Of a stretch of DNA of 23,900 nucleotides, positions 1-7,810 are shown piece after piece. Position 1 is the first letter of the stretch, and each line of letters begins with the position of its first letter. A program made the translations under genes and the position numbers. The notes beneath the pieces are model-generated. The model saw only the letters and a program-made list of their open reading frames with translations. It had not been told where the DNA came from and made no database searches. Origin of the DNA: Anaerorudis sp964444915 (GTDB lineage: Bacteria > Bacteroidota > Bacteroidia > Bacteroidales > Dysgonomonadaceae); contig CAYUIY010000026.1 of the NCBI GenBank assembly GCA_964444915.1, forward strand, positions 1 through 23,900, written 5' to 3'.

Positions 1-2
1 TA

Positions 3-746
3 CCGGGGAACAGGGCAACACCGGAATGGATTAAGCAAAAAGTGTTGGGATTAATCCGGGAAGATTGGTCTCCCAAACAGATTAGCGGATATTTAAAAAA
101 ACATGAGAATATAGCTATCTCACACGAAACTATTTACAAATGGATCCGCAAGGACAAGCAAAATGGTGGAGATTTATACAAACATTGTCGCCATAAGCTG
201 AAACACCGTAAAAGGCCCGTAGGGTCGGCTAAAAACATACCCAATCGTACGAGTATACACGAAAGGCCTGAAGAAGCTGACGGAAGCAGGTTTGGAGACT
301 TCGAGATGGATACGATTATCGGGCCGAATCATTCGGAGGCTATACTGACAATAACAGAGCGAAAAACGAATTATATAATGATACAAAAATTACCGAAGGG
401 AAAAGATTCCGAGGAGGTTGCAAATGAGGTCTTTAAAATATTGCTGCCTTTCAAGGATAAACTGAAAACCATCACTACGGATAATGGATCGGAATTCGCT
501 GCACATGAGCTTATAACTGAAAGATTGGGAGTACCGGTTTACTTTACCGATCCTTATTGTTCATGGCAAAAAGGAGCGATTGAAAACGGGAATAAACTAA
601 TCAGGCAATATATCCCGAAAAAGGCATCATTTAAAGATTATTCGGATGAGGATATCAAAAAAATCCAATACAAACTAAACCGAAGACCTCGAGAAAAATT
701 GGATTTTAATTTACCAAAAAATGAGTTTTACAAACAATTAGTGTAA
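3..746 (+). CDS. IS30-family transposase, 5' end outside window
   Basis: This is the C-terminal 247 codons of a DDE transposase of the IS30 family, which cuts and joins DNA ends of its own insertion sequence. The frame is open from base 3 with no start before it; a GTG at 42 is an internal codon, because conserved-looking sequence (PEWIKQK) continues upstream of it. The N-terminal part retains the end of the helix-turn-helix region (SPKQISGYL, then SHETIYKWI). The catalytic triad is visible: Asp in FEMDTI (codon 309-311), Asp in TTDNGSEF (codon 480-482) and Glu in GAIENGNKLIRQYIPK (codon 582-584). Spacing and the RQYIPK and LNRRPR motifs are typical of IS30. Full-length members are usually somewhat over 300 residues, so the gene is probably intact but cut by the window edge. 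It reads toward pyrE. The right terminal inverted repeat should lie just after the stop but could not be defined without the left end. Confidence 0.93.
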   Translation, partial: PGNRATPEWIKQKVLGLIREDWSPKQISGYLKKHENIAISHETIYKWIRKDKQNGGDLYKHCRHKLKHRKRPVGSAKNIPNRTSIHERPEEADGSRFGDFEMDTIIGPNHSEAILTITERKTNYIMIQKLPKGKDSEEVANEVFKILLPFKDKLKTITTDNGSEFAAHELITERLGVPVYFTDPYCSWQKGAIENGNKLIRQYIPKKASFKDYSDEDIKKIQYKLNRRPREKLDFNLPKNEFYKQLV

Positions 747-819
747 ATTCGCACTTGCCGGTTGACTCTACAAAATGCATTTTTTTATTAAAAATCCCCT
801 TTAGTTTTCCTAAAATTAC

Positions 820-827
820 TATTTTCG
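820..827 (+). promoter_or_regulatory. possible -7 box upstream of pyrE
   Basis: The sequence TATTTTCG differs at one base from the Bacteroidota -7 consensus TAnnTTTG and lies about 30 bases before the pyrE start. A TTTA at 800-803 could be a degenerate -33 element, but its spacing is short. The box lies between the IS30 transposase and pyrE, so pyrE probably has its own promoter and does not rely on the transposon. Confidence 0.3.
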
Positions 828-856
828 CAAGTTATTCGATATTAAAGATGAATGAT

Positions 857-1498
857 ATGAAAACGATTGAACAATTAACTGCTGAAAAACTTCTTAAAAT
901 AAAAGCCGTAAAACTCCAACCTTCTAATCCGTTTACTTGGGCATCGGGTTGGAAATCTCCTATATATTGTGACAATAGAAAATTGATGTCGTATCCGGCT
1001 GTTCGAAATTTCATTAAAGTTGAATTTGCCCGGATTATTCTCGAAAAGTATCCATATACAGAGGCCATTGCAGGTGTTGCCACAGGTGCTATAGCACCTG
1101 CCGCTTTGGTTGCCGATACGTTGGGATTGCCGTTTGTCTATATTCGGTCTACACCAAAAGATCATGGGTTAGAAAATCTTATTGAGGGTGATCTTAAGCC
1201 AAAACAAAAAGTAGTGGTAATTGAAGATCTTATTTCTACAGGTCAGAGCAGCTTGAGGGCAGTTGACGCTATTCGTCGTAATGGTTCCGACGTGTTGGGT
1301 TTACTGGCAATTTTTACTTATAATTTCCCTGTTGCTCAAGAGAATATGAATAAGGCTCGAGTTGAACTTACGACACTTTGCAATTACGATGCTGTTTTGG
1401 ATGAGGCATTGCGTACAAATTACATTGATGAATGTGAGCTAAAAACACTTCATGATTGGCGGAAAGATCCCGAAAACTGGAATAAAATAAATCAATAG
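857..1498 (+). CDS. pyrE: orotate phosphoribosyltransferase
   Basis: PyrE joins orotate to PRPP to make orotidine 5'-monophosphate, the fifth step of pyrimidine synthesis, in the cytoplasm. From the ATG at 857 the product is 213 residues, the normal length; another in-frame ATG at 848 would add three residues (MND). The PRPP-binding motif VVVIEDLISTG lies at residues 119-129. The N-terminal block FTWASGWKSPIYCDNRK (26-42) and the flexible-loop region RSTPKDHGLENLIEG (97-111) are characteristic of the family. The reading frame extends back to 755, but that extra part has no family character and overlaps the likely promoter. The next gene starts only 8 bases after the stop, so the two are probably co-transcribed. 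No defects were seen. Confidence 0.96.
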   Translation: MKTIEQLTAEKLLKIKAVKLQPSNPFTWASGWKSPIYCDNRKLMSYPAVRNFIKVEFARIILEKYPYTEAIAGVATGAIAPAALVADTLGLPFVYIRSTPKDHGLENLIEGDLKPKQKVVVIEDLISTGQSSLRAVDAIRRNGSDVLGLLAIFTYNFPVAQENMNKARVELTTLCNYDAVLDEALRTNYIDECELKTLHDWRKDPENWNKINQ

Positions 1499-1506
1499 AA
1501 GATGCA

Positions 1507-1926
1507 ATGACGGAATTTGTAAGTGATATAAAAACCATATTGCACAGTAATGCAGATATATATCGAGTGCTTTCCGATATGAGTAAATTAAACCTGGTCA
1601 AGGATCAGATTTCGAGTAATAAGATAGAAGGATTTACATTCAATCGGGATAGCTGTTCATTTAAGGTAAATCCGATTGGTGAAGTTAAGTTCGATGTGGT
1701 AGAACGCCAACCAAACAAATTGGTTAAATTTAAATCAGGAAATTTGCCTTTTGATGTTTTTTTGTGGATTCAATTGGTCCCTCAATCGGAGAAAGATACG
1801 AAAATGCGATTAACTGTTCGTGCTGATTTAAATCCTTTCCTTAAATCGATAATTTCTCAACCCATGAAAGAGGCTCTGGATAAAATAGCTGATATGTTAA
1901 CTCGGTTACCTTACGATAGTATATAA
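1507..1926 (+). CDS. SRPBCC-fold protein linked to pyrE
   Basis: A 139-residue cytoplasmic protein with the pattern of the SRPBCC (START/polyketide cyclase-like) helix-grip fold: an N-terminal strand and helix (residues 8-30, ending in MSKLNLVKDQ), a series of beta strands through residues 40-108, and a long C-terminal helix (SIISQPMKEALDKIADMLTRL). Such folds bind hydrophobic or aromatic ligands, but no ligand or catalytic residues can be assigned here. It starts 8 bases after pyrE, and from memory an SRPBCC protein next to pyrE is common in Bacteroidales, which hints at a link to pyrimidine metabolism without proving one. There is no signal peptide and no membrane segment. Confidence 0.8.
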   Translation: MTEFVSDIKTILHSNADIYRVLSDMSKLNLVKDQISSNKIEGFTFNRDSCSFKVNPIGEVKFDVVERQPNKLVKFKSGNLPFDVFLWIQLVPQSEKDTKMRLTVRADLNPFLKSIISQPMKEALDKIADMLTRLPYDSI

Positions 1927-1958
1927 TAAAATTATATTGTTATTTGATAACATAGATT

Positions 1959-2002
1959 ATAATTAATGAGGCAAAATAAATTTATTTTGCCTCATTAATT
2001 AT
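1959..2002. terminator. perfect 44-bp palindrome, bidirectional terminator
   Basis: Bases 1959-1980 are the exact reverse complement of 1981-2002: 22 bp on each arm with no spacer. The arms contain a GAGGC/GCCTC core followed by A/T-rich stretches, so an RNA from either strand would form a hairpin followed or preceded by U-rich sequence. It sits between the stop of the SRPBCC gene (plus strand) and the stop of the DUF1080 gene (minus strand). This is where a terminator shared by two convergent operons is expected. Confidence 0.85.
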
Positions 2003-2013
2003 TGAGTGAAGAT

Positions 2014-3441
2014 TTATTCTAATTCTTTGATCTTAATGTTTCGAAACCAAACCTCATCTCCATGATCTTGAAGGAGGATATGCCCTTCTTTGGTATTGCC
2101 AAAATTAGGCCAGTCTTTATATTTACTATAAGCGACCAATGCATTCCACATTTGGTTGTTTCTTTCGTATTCCAACAATTTTACCCCATTCAGCCAGTGT
2201 TCAACATGATTCCCTTTAACCACAATCATAGCGGTATTGAAGAAACCGTTGAAAAAAGGTTTGTTTTCCGGGGCAGGGATAAGATCGTATAGCGAGCCCA
2301 ACGTTCTGTTGCCTTTCACACCCAGCTTGGCATCGGGATGATTTTTGTCGTCCAGTATCTGGAATTCGCAACCGATTGCCGATCCTTCACCTTTGTTTAA
2401 ATCCGGATCCACAAAATATTTGATACCGCTATTTGCCCCCTCAGTGATTTTAAAATCTACTTTTAATATGAAATTTCTATATTTTTTTGTTGTGATGATA
2501 TCGCCTCCGTTGGTTGATTCTCCTCCGCTTCCTTTCAGCACTTTCAGGATGCCGTCTTCAATAACCCATCCTTTTTGGGGAAATCCCGTTAATTTTGCAC
2601 CACGCCAACCTTGGGTTGTTTTGCCATCCCAGAGGAGTTTCCATCCTTCCCGCGCTTCTTTTTCGGAAAGGGTATTGGGAATAGCATTGATTTGGGTGAT
2701 TCCGTTTTCATCTTCAGGGGTTTTAAATTTATCGAGATTTTCGGTCAGAATTCGTATATTCCGCCAGGAAACCGTTTTCCCCGCGAGGGTTTCGTTGTTC
2801 CCAATGCCATGGACCTGCAATGCGATAAATCCGGATTTGGTCATATCATCGATAAGGTCTGCGCATGGAATCCCGTTTACCCATGTTCGGATAGAGTTCC
2901 CAATGGTTTCAATACGACCTTTATTCCACTCGTTTTTCTTGAAGGCTTTTTGAGCTAGTGGATTATACGTTGACGGGTAGAGGCATTTATTGCTATTATC
3001 CGGTTTAACAACGACAGCTTTCATTGTATTGTATGTTAACGGATAAAGCCATCCCCGTCGCGCTTCATCATAAATACCACCTGTCCAAGCTCTTTCCGAA
3101 GGATCTATTTCGAACTGATAGCCGTGAACTCGCCCGTCTTGATAGTCCTTTAAACTGTTGCTTCTGAATTGTACTCCTGAATTTAATCCTTCATCGACTT
3201 TAAATTCAAATTCAAGAATAAAATTGTCGTACATTTTGTCCGTTGCCAAAAAAGTATTTGGTGTTCCCATTTTCGAAATTCCAACAATGGCATTATCCTT
3301 CACCTTATATTCTGCTGTGCCGTTCAATTTTGTCCAACCTTTTAGATTTTTCCCGTTGAACAAATTTTGCCATTGAGGTTCTTCTGCCGATATAGCAATG
3401 ACAGCCATCAGCGAAATTAAAATTAATACTTGTTTTTTCAT
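2014..3441 (-). CDS. exported tandem DUF1080 (3-keto-glycoside hydrolase-type) protein
   Basis: A 475-residue secreted protein with a signal peptide (residues 1-19, MKKQVLILISLMAVIAIS then AEE) and two copies of the DUF1080 / 3-keto-disaccharide hydrolase domain, at about 22-235 and 265-474. Both copies start with the typical block (WQNLFNGKNLKGW; WKLLWDGKTTQGW), then a strand pair with F-x-L-x-x-x-F-x and NSGVQFR or NSGIKYF, and end in a W-x-N-I-x-I motif. The family has concanavalin-like beta-sandwich folds; some characterised members split glycosides that have first been oxidised at C3. The gene upstream is a Tat-exported Gfo/Idh/MocA oxidoreductase 34 bases away, a fitting partner that could supply the 3-keto substrate. 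It is last in the operon. The presence of two domains is visible; the reaction and substrate are inferred from family and context. Confidence 0.9.
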   Translation of the reverse strand: MKKQVLILISLMAVIAISAEEPQWQNLFNGKNLKGWTKLNGTAEYKVKDNAIVGISKMGTPNTFLATDKMYDNFILEFEFKVDEGLNSGVQFRSNSLKDYQDGRVHGYQFEIDPSERAWTGGIYDEARRGWLYPLTYNTMKAVVVKPDNSNKCLYPSTYNPLAQKAFKKNEWNKGRIETIGNSIRTWVNGIPCADLIDDMTKSGFIALQVHGIGNNETLAGKTVSWRNIRILTENLDKFKTPEDENGITQINAIPNTLSEKEAREGWKLLWDGKTTQGWRGAKLTGFPQKGWVIEDGILKVLKGSGGESTNGGDIITTKKYRNFILKVDFKITEGANSGIKYFVDPDLNKGEGSAIGCEFQILDDKNHPDAKLGVKGNRTLGSLYDLIPAPENKPFFNGFFNTAMIVVKGNHVEHWLNGVKLLEYERNNQMWNALVAYSKYKDWPNFGNTKEGHILLQDHGDEVWFRNIKIKELE

Positions 3442-3475
3442 TAGAGTCCCATTTTAATTTTTTAGTTATCCTACT

Positions 3476-4897
3476 CTACATTTTATAAAATTCTTCCCAA
3501 CCTTTACGGGGGGGAATGCCTGTCAAGAAAGCATCTCCGAAGGCATCGTTGGTAATGTGTTTTGTTTTTCTATCAAAAACAAGCCGTCGGTTTAGTCGTT
3601 GTGCTGCTACGCCCAAACAAAATACCTGGCATAATGGTCCGCCAATTTCAAAGGGTGATCGTGTTTTCTCTTTTCCTTGGCAAGCAAGTAAAAAGTTTTG
3701 AAAATGATTGGACGGACTTTTGGGTACCGGCGGCAACTTCTTTTCCATTTCTTTCGCTTTTTCTTCAGGAATGATGGAAAGAGTTGATCCATGTGACCCG
3801 CCTTTGAATGTGAGTTCCTTGGTGTATATTATTTTACCCGGATTTAATTTGATAGGTTCTATTTCGAATCCGGCTACTTGCGGAATGTTTGGGTCAAGTT
3901 CGGATATGCCATACCCTTTAGGCAGTTCCGGAAGATTATTCACACCATCGTACCATGTAACCGCAACGGGGGGCATATTACCTCGTTTTGGGAAATTAAA
4001 CTGGACAGTACTAGCCATTGGGAAAAAATAATCGTTATGTCCTTCCAATTTAACGGGAATAATTTCTTCAGGCAATCCTAAGTCTAGGAATTCGTGAACG
4101 GTATCAAGAATATGTGCTCCCCAGTCACCAAGTGCTCCCATACCAAAATCGTACCAGCATCTCCATTGTCCGTAATGAAAGTCATTATTATAATCGTGCC
4201 ATAGCTGAGCCGACAGCCATAAATCCCAATCCAATGTTTCGGGAATGGGTTCCGCAGGAGGAAATTTTTTGATGTTCGGATCCCAGGAGTGCCATCTACG
4301 GGAGTTATTCATATGTGCCGTCACAGCCGTGACATCTTTAATAATGCCGGCTTCCTTCCATGCTTTAAACTGGAAATAATTGGCTTCTGAATGTCCTTGG
4401 TTTCCCATCTGCGTTACCACTTTAGGATGTTTCTTTGCTGCTTGTATCATCAGTTCCACTTCGTGAAAGGTGCGTGCCATGGGTTTTTCCAGATATACGT
4501 GTTTACCCATATTAATGGCCAATATGGTTGCAGGGAAATGCGCAAAATCAGGTGTGGCAATGGCAACAGCATCAATTTCGTTTCCCATTTTATCGAACAT
4601 TTCTCTGAAATCTTTAAATCTTTTTGCCTTTGGAAATTTGGCTAAAGCTTGCTGAGTGTGTTTTGCTCCAAGATCCACGTCGCACAGAGCCACCACATTT
4701 GCTAGTCCCGTTTTATCGAAGTCGTTGATGATATCCCAACCTCTGTTACCAATACCGATATGGGCTAAATTTATTTTCTCGTTTGAACCCATAATACGAC
4801 TGTAACTTGCTGCGTTTGTTCTGCTTGAAATTCCGCTTAATGCCAATCCGGCTGACGCCAAAGCGGTGTTACGTAAAAATTCCCTTCGTGTTGTCAT
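3476..4897 (-). CDS. Tat-exported Gfo/Idh/MocA-family oxidoreductase
   Basis: A predicted NAD(P)-dependent sugar or polyol oxidoreductase of 473 residues. I start it at the ATG at 4897 because the protein then begins with a Tat signal, MTTRREFLRNTALASAGLAL, with the twin arginines at 4-5; the frame runs back to 4957 but the added 20 residues would bury the signal. The Rossmann motif GIGNRG is at 48-53, CDVD at 72-75 ends the second strand, and the family's EKP motif (GKHVYLEKPM) is at 131-140. The C-terminal half is the alpha/beta GFO domain. Exported members typically keep their cofactor tightly bound. It lies 87 bases after the LarA-like gene and 34 before the DUF1080 gene. Oxidation of a sugar ring at C3, feeding the DUF1080 protein, is my inference. 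Confidence 0.93.
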   Translation of the reverse strand: MTTRREFLRNTALASAGLALSGISSRTNAASYSRIMGSNEKINLAHIGIGNRGWDIINDFDKTGLANVVALCDVDLGAKHTQQALAKFPKAKRFKDFREMFDKMGNEIDAVAIATPDFAHFPATILAINMGKHVYLEKPMARTFHEVELMIQAAKKHPKVVTQMGNQGHSEANYFQFKAWKEAGIIKDVTAVTAHMNNSRRWHSWDPNIKKFPPAEPIPETLDWDLWLSAQLWHDYNNDFHYGQWRCWYDFGMGALGDWGAHILDTVHEFLDLGLPEEIIPVKLEGHNDYFFPMASTVQFNFPKRGNMPPVAVTWYDGVNNLPELPKGYGISELDPNIPQVAGFEIEPIKLNPGKIIYTKELTFKGGSHGSTLSIIPEEKAKEMEKKLPPVPKSPSNHFQNFLLACQGKEKTRSPFEIGGPLCQVFCLGVAAQRLNRRLVFDRKTKHITNDAFGDAFLTGIPPRKGWEEFYKM

Positions 4898-4955
4898 TCT
4901 TGTTATATTCTTTTGGTTTGTGATGTAATATTCATGGGAAAAGGTATTATATCTC

Positions 4956-4973
4956 ATTACTTAATAAAGTAAT
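4956..4973. repeat. short inverted repeat between LarA-like and Gfo/Idh/MocA genes
   Basis: ATTACTT and AAGTAAT form a 7-bp perfect inverted repeat around a 4-base loop (AATA). It lies in the 87-base gap. It is AT-only apart from one pair and has no clear T tract, so it is a weak hairpin or a possible protein site, not a convincing terminator. Confidence 0.3.
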
Positions 4974-4984
4974 TCATTTGCAAA

Positions 4985-6271
4985 TTAATATTCGAATCGA
5001 TTTTTATGTGCCCATAATCCCAAGGCGGGATTGGAGATGAAATAAATTTTTTCACCATTGGGTAGGGTGTTATATCCGTCTTTCAGTTCATCGAAATGAT
5101 AATGTTTCATCACTTCATCGAGATCAGCCCATTGGAAACCGACACTTTCGATTTCTTCTTTCGACAGGTTTTCGGCATTCTTCCCTGGACAGTAAGTGAT
5201 GGTAAACCGTCCTTCCGATGATCCATGGATCAAATGGGCTGCAGCGCTCAAGTTATTACGTAGTTCTTCGTTTTCGGCAACAGCTTTCAGCGTAGCGTGC
5301 GTTCCATGATAGCCATATTTTCTGATAAGACGGTCAATCTCCTTGTCCTCTCCAAATTCTTTTAAGGCGGGTGCCAAAACAATAAGTTCACCGCCATCAG
5401 CAATAGCCATGCGGGTACGATAGATAGATTTATTTCCCAGCCACGTGCTTTTGAATTCGGTAGGGTCGAGCCAAACAAGTACTTTTTTCAGGGGTTTCTC
5501 GACCATTTCGAAATTCACTTCAAGAGACAACTTTGCTGCTTCATCGAATACATCCACATCGTCACCTACAAAAAGTCCGTAAGTCTGTTGTTTGCCTTGC
5601 TTATTTATGCCAACAACAGTCAATACATAAACAATAGGCAGCTGATTGGCAAATTTTTTTGAAGCATAGTTAAACAGTTTCCTTACCGGCGTATCTGTAC
5701 GCCCCATCATACGTTCCATCCCATAAACTGCGCCAACAAAATGGCTTTTATTAATTCCTTCAATGCCACCCGTGCCTACAAAAATATTCTTGTTGTAATT
5801 GGCCATACCGACCACTTCGTGTGGAACGACCTGACCAATGGACAGAATCAGGTCAAAACCACCTTCCACCAACAATTTATTTACCTGTGCCGGCCAAGAA
5901 AAATCAACTTTTTCTTCGGAGATTTCTTTTACATATTCGGCAGGGACTTCTCCCAATGTTATCACATCGTGACGCCAATCGTGAATACGAAACAAATCTC
6001 GGGGAGTTTCCCCAAACATATGCGAAATTTGTTCGTCTGTCATAGGGCTGTGTGTACCTAATGCCGGAAGAATATCTGTAAGCGCATTACCATAATATTC
6101 CCATACCATTTCTGTAAGTTCACCTGCTCGACTTGGTAAACGCGTGTAATCAGGAGGAATAGCAAGGATTTTGTGCTTTCTGCCTAATTTATCTAATGCT
6201 GCGATAAGACCTTTTTTCAGATCTTCATGCGAGAGATTGTGTTGTGGAGAGCCGTTTTGATAATAGATCAT
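4985..6271 (-). CDS. LarA-superfamily nickel-dependent hydroxyacid racemase/epimerase
   Basis: A 428-residue cytoplasmic protein of the LarA (DUF2088) superfamily, which uses a nickel-pincer nucleotide to invert alpha-hydroxyacids. From ATG 6271 the residues known from lactate racemase are in place: Asp41 and Arg44 (DYTR), His74 (GTHSPMT), His151, the cofactor-bearing Lys161 exactly ten residues later, and His177 exactly sixteen after that, matching the His174/Lys184/His200 spacing of Lactobacillus LarA. The local sequence (HEVVGMANYNKNIF) differs from true lactate racemases, which have a GGRK-type loop, so another substrate is likely. The superfamily includes a D-gluconate 2-epimerase. Its neighbours are Gnd, a sugar-acid kinase and a UxuB-like SDR, which favours mannonate/gluconate. 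The TTG at 6304 is a poorer start. No larB, larC or larE maturation gene is in the window, so cofactor synthesis must be encoded elsewhere. Confidence 0.88.
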   Translation of the reverse strand: MIYYQNGSPQHNLSHEDLKKGLIAALDKLGRKHKILAIPPDYTRLPSRAGELTEMVWEYYGNALTDILPALGTHSPMTDEQISHMFGETPRDLFRIHDWRHDVITLGEVPAEYVKEISEEKVDFSWPAQVNKLLVEGGFDLILSIGQVVPHEVVGMANYNKNIFVGTGGIEGINKSHFVGAVYGMERMMGRTDTPVRKLFNYASKKFANQLPIVYVLTVVGINKQGKQQTYGLFVGDDVDVFDEAAKLSLEVNFEMVEKPLKKVLVWLDPTEFKSTWLGNKSIYRTRMAIADGGELIVLAPALKEFGEDKEIDRLIRKYGYHGTHATLKAVAENEELRNNLSAAAHLIHGSSEGRFTITYCPGKNAENLSKEEIESVGFQWADLDEVMKHYHFDELKDGYNTLPNGEKIYFISNPALGLWAHKNRFEY

Positions 6272-6291
6272 TGTCCCTGGAAATAAAAACC

Positions 6292-6318
6292 CACAGCATG
6301 GCAAAAAGTCATGCTGTG
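6292..6318 (-). terminator. hairpin with T tract between gnd and LarA-like gene
   Basis: CACAGCATG (6292-6300) and CATGCTGTG (6310-6318) form a perfect 9-bp stem with a 9-base loop. Read on the minus strand, in the direction of the operon, the stem is followed by GGTTTTTATTT. This has the form of an intrinsic terminator. It lies in the 62-base gap after gnd and just before the LarA-like start, so it may attenuate expression of the three downstream genes. Confidence 0.7.
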
Positions 6319-6333
6319 AGCATTTTAAAAAAA

Positions 6334-7788
6334 TTATACCTGATAAGTAGAAGAAGCTGTATCGCCTCCTTGTCCTGTCCAGTTGGTATGAAAAAATTCG
6401 CCGCGAGGCCTATCTATCCTTTCGTATTGATGTGCACCAAAATAATCACGTTGAGCTTGCAAGAGATTAGCCGGTAAGCGTTCACTCCGAAAACCGTCGA
6501 AGTAGCATAATGCCGATGCAAGTGCCGGAATTGGGATACCATTTTCCAGTGCTGTGGCACACACTCTGCGCCAGCTATCCTGTGCCGATTGTACTGCATC
6601 TTTGAAGAAAGGATCAAGCAACAGATTTTCAAGAGAAGGATTTTTATCAAATGCTTTTTTAATATCCCCCAGAAATGCTGATCGGATGATGCATCCACCG
6701 CGCCACATCAATGCAATACCACCGTAGTTTAAATTCCAGTTGTATTCTTTGGCAGCCTCTCGCATCAAATCATACCCTTGAGCGTAAGAGATAATTTTAG
6801 CAGCATACAACGCTTCTTCCAGATCATTAATAAATTGTTGCTTATCGCCTTTAAAATGAGGTTTTGTACCGAATATTGCTTTTGATGCTTTAACGCGCAA
6901 GTCTTTTTGAGCTGACAGGCAGCGAGAGAATACCGATTCGCCGATTAATGTCAATGGAATACCAAGCTCAAGAGCAGTAATCACTGTCCATTTTCCTGTA
7001 CCTTTTTGTCCGGCTGTATCCAGAATTTTTTCTACCAAGGGGGTACCGTCAGTATCTTTAAAGGCCAAGATATCGGCTGTAATTTCAATCAGGTAAGAAT
7101 TGAGTTTGCCTTCATTCCATTTTTTGAACACTTCATGCTGTTCATCAGGAGTCATACCTAATAATTCTTTCATCAGATGATATGCCTCGTTAATGATTTG
7201 CATATCACCATATTCAATGCCGTTATGTACCATTTTTACGAAATGTCCTGCACCATCTTCACCTACCCAGTCGCAGCATGGGGTTCCGTCATCTACTTTG
7301 GCGGCTATAGCCTGAAAAATATCTTTCACGTGCGGCCAAGCAGCAGGAGACCCCCCGGGCATCATGGAAGGTCCAAGTAAGGCTCCTTCCTCTCCCCCTG
7401 AAACACCTGTTCCAATGTATAGTAATCCTTTACTTTCAACGTATTTGGTACGACGTCGTGTGTCCATAAAGTGACTGTTTCCTCCATCAATGATGATATC
7501 GCCTGGTTCGAGCAGAGGAATTAGTTTTTCTATAAAATCGTCCACTGGTTGCCCTGCTTTTACCATTAACATCACTTTGCGAGGTCGATTCAACGAAGCC
7601 ACCAGTTCCTCTAGCGAATGTGTTCCGATAATATTTTTACCCTTGGCTCTGCCGTTGATGAATTCATCCACTTTTGAAACTGTCCGGTTGAAAACAGCTA
7701 CCGTAAAACCTTTGCTCTCTATATTCAGAACCAAATTCTCGCCCATTACAGCAAGACCTATCAATCCGATATCTGCTAATTTTTTCAT
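6334..7788 (-). CDS. gnd: 6-phosphogluconate dehydrogenase, decarboxylating
   Basis: Gnd oxidises and decarboxylates 6-phosphogluconate to ribulose 5-phosphate, with NADP reduction. The 484-residue length is that of the long, homodimeric class. The dinucleotide motif GLAVMGENL is at 11-19, and Asn34-Arg35-Thr36 matches the NADP-selecting loop. The substrate signature GTGVSGGEEGALLGPSMMPG is at 126-145. The catalytic region HFVKMVHNGIEYGDMQ places Lys185, Asn189 and Glu192 where E. coli Gnd has Lys183, Asn187 and Glu190. The C-terminal all-helical domain is complete, including the GQGG-type tail. It starts 22 bases after the kinase gene, so it is not a stand-alone pentose-phosphate gene but part of a sugar-acid operon. 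This placement suggests that the operon produces 6-phosphogluconate. Confidence 0.97.
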   Translation of the reverse strand: MKKLADIGLIGLAVMGENLVLNIESKGFTVAVFNRTVSKVDEFINGRAKGKNIIGTHSLEELVASLNRPRKVMLMVKAGQPVDDFIEKLIPLLEPGDIIIDGGNSHFMDTRRRTKYVESKGLLYIGTGVSGGEEGALLGPSMMPGGSPAAWPHVKDIFQAIAAKVDDGTPCCDWVGEDGAGHFVKMVHNGIEYGDMQIINEAYHLMKELLGMTPDEQHEVFKKWNEGKLNSYLIEITADILAFKDTDGTPLVEKILDTAGQKGTGKWTVITALELGIPLTLIGESVFSRCLSAQKDLRVKASKAIFGTKPHFKGDKQQFINDLEEALYAAKIISYAQGYDLMREAAKEYNWNLNYGGIALMWRGGCIIRSAFLGDIKKAFDKNPSLENLLLDPFFKDAVQSAQDSWRRVCATALENGIPIPALASALCYFDGFRSERLPANLLQAQRDYFGAHQYERIDRPRGEFFHTNWTGQGGDTASSTYQV

Positions 7789-7810
7789 ATTTTCCCAATT
7801 TTTATATGGT

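Noticed and set aside
747..856. Exact right end of the IS30 element.
   Set aside because: A terminal repeat is likely in the first 30 bases after the stop, but the left end is outside the window, so the boundary and target duplication cannot be fixed.
2345..2958. Two plus-strand open frames of 202 and 115 codons inside the DUF1080 gene.
   Set aside because: They lie fully antisense to a gene with clear domain structure; their translations show no recognisable motif.
4985..6304. Calling the DUF2088 protein a lactate racemase (larA) outright.
   Set aside because: The nickel-ligand residues match, but the loop before the cofactor Lys differs from lactate racemase and all neighbours act on sugar acids; lactate is therefore not the favoured substrate.
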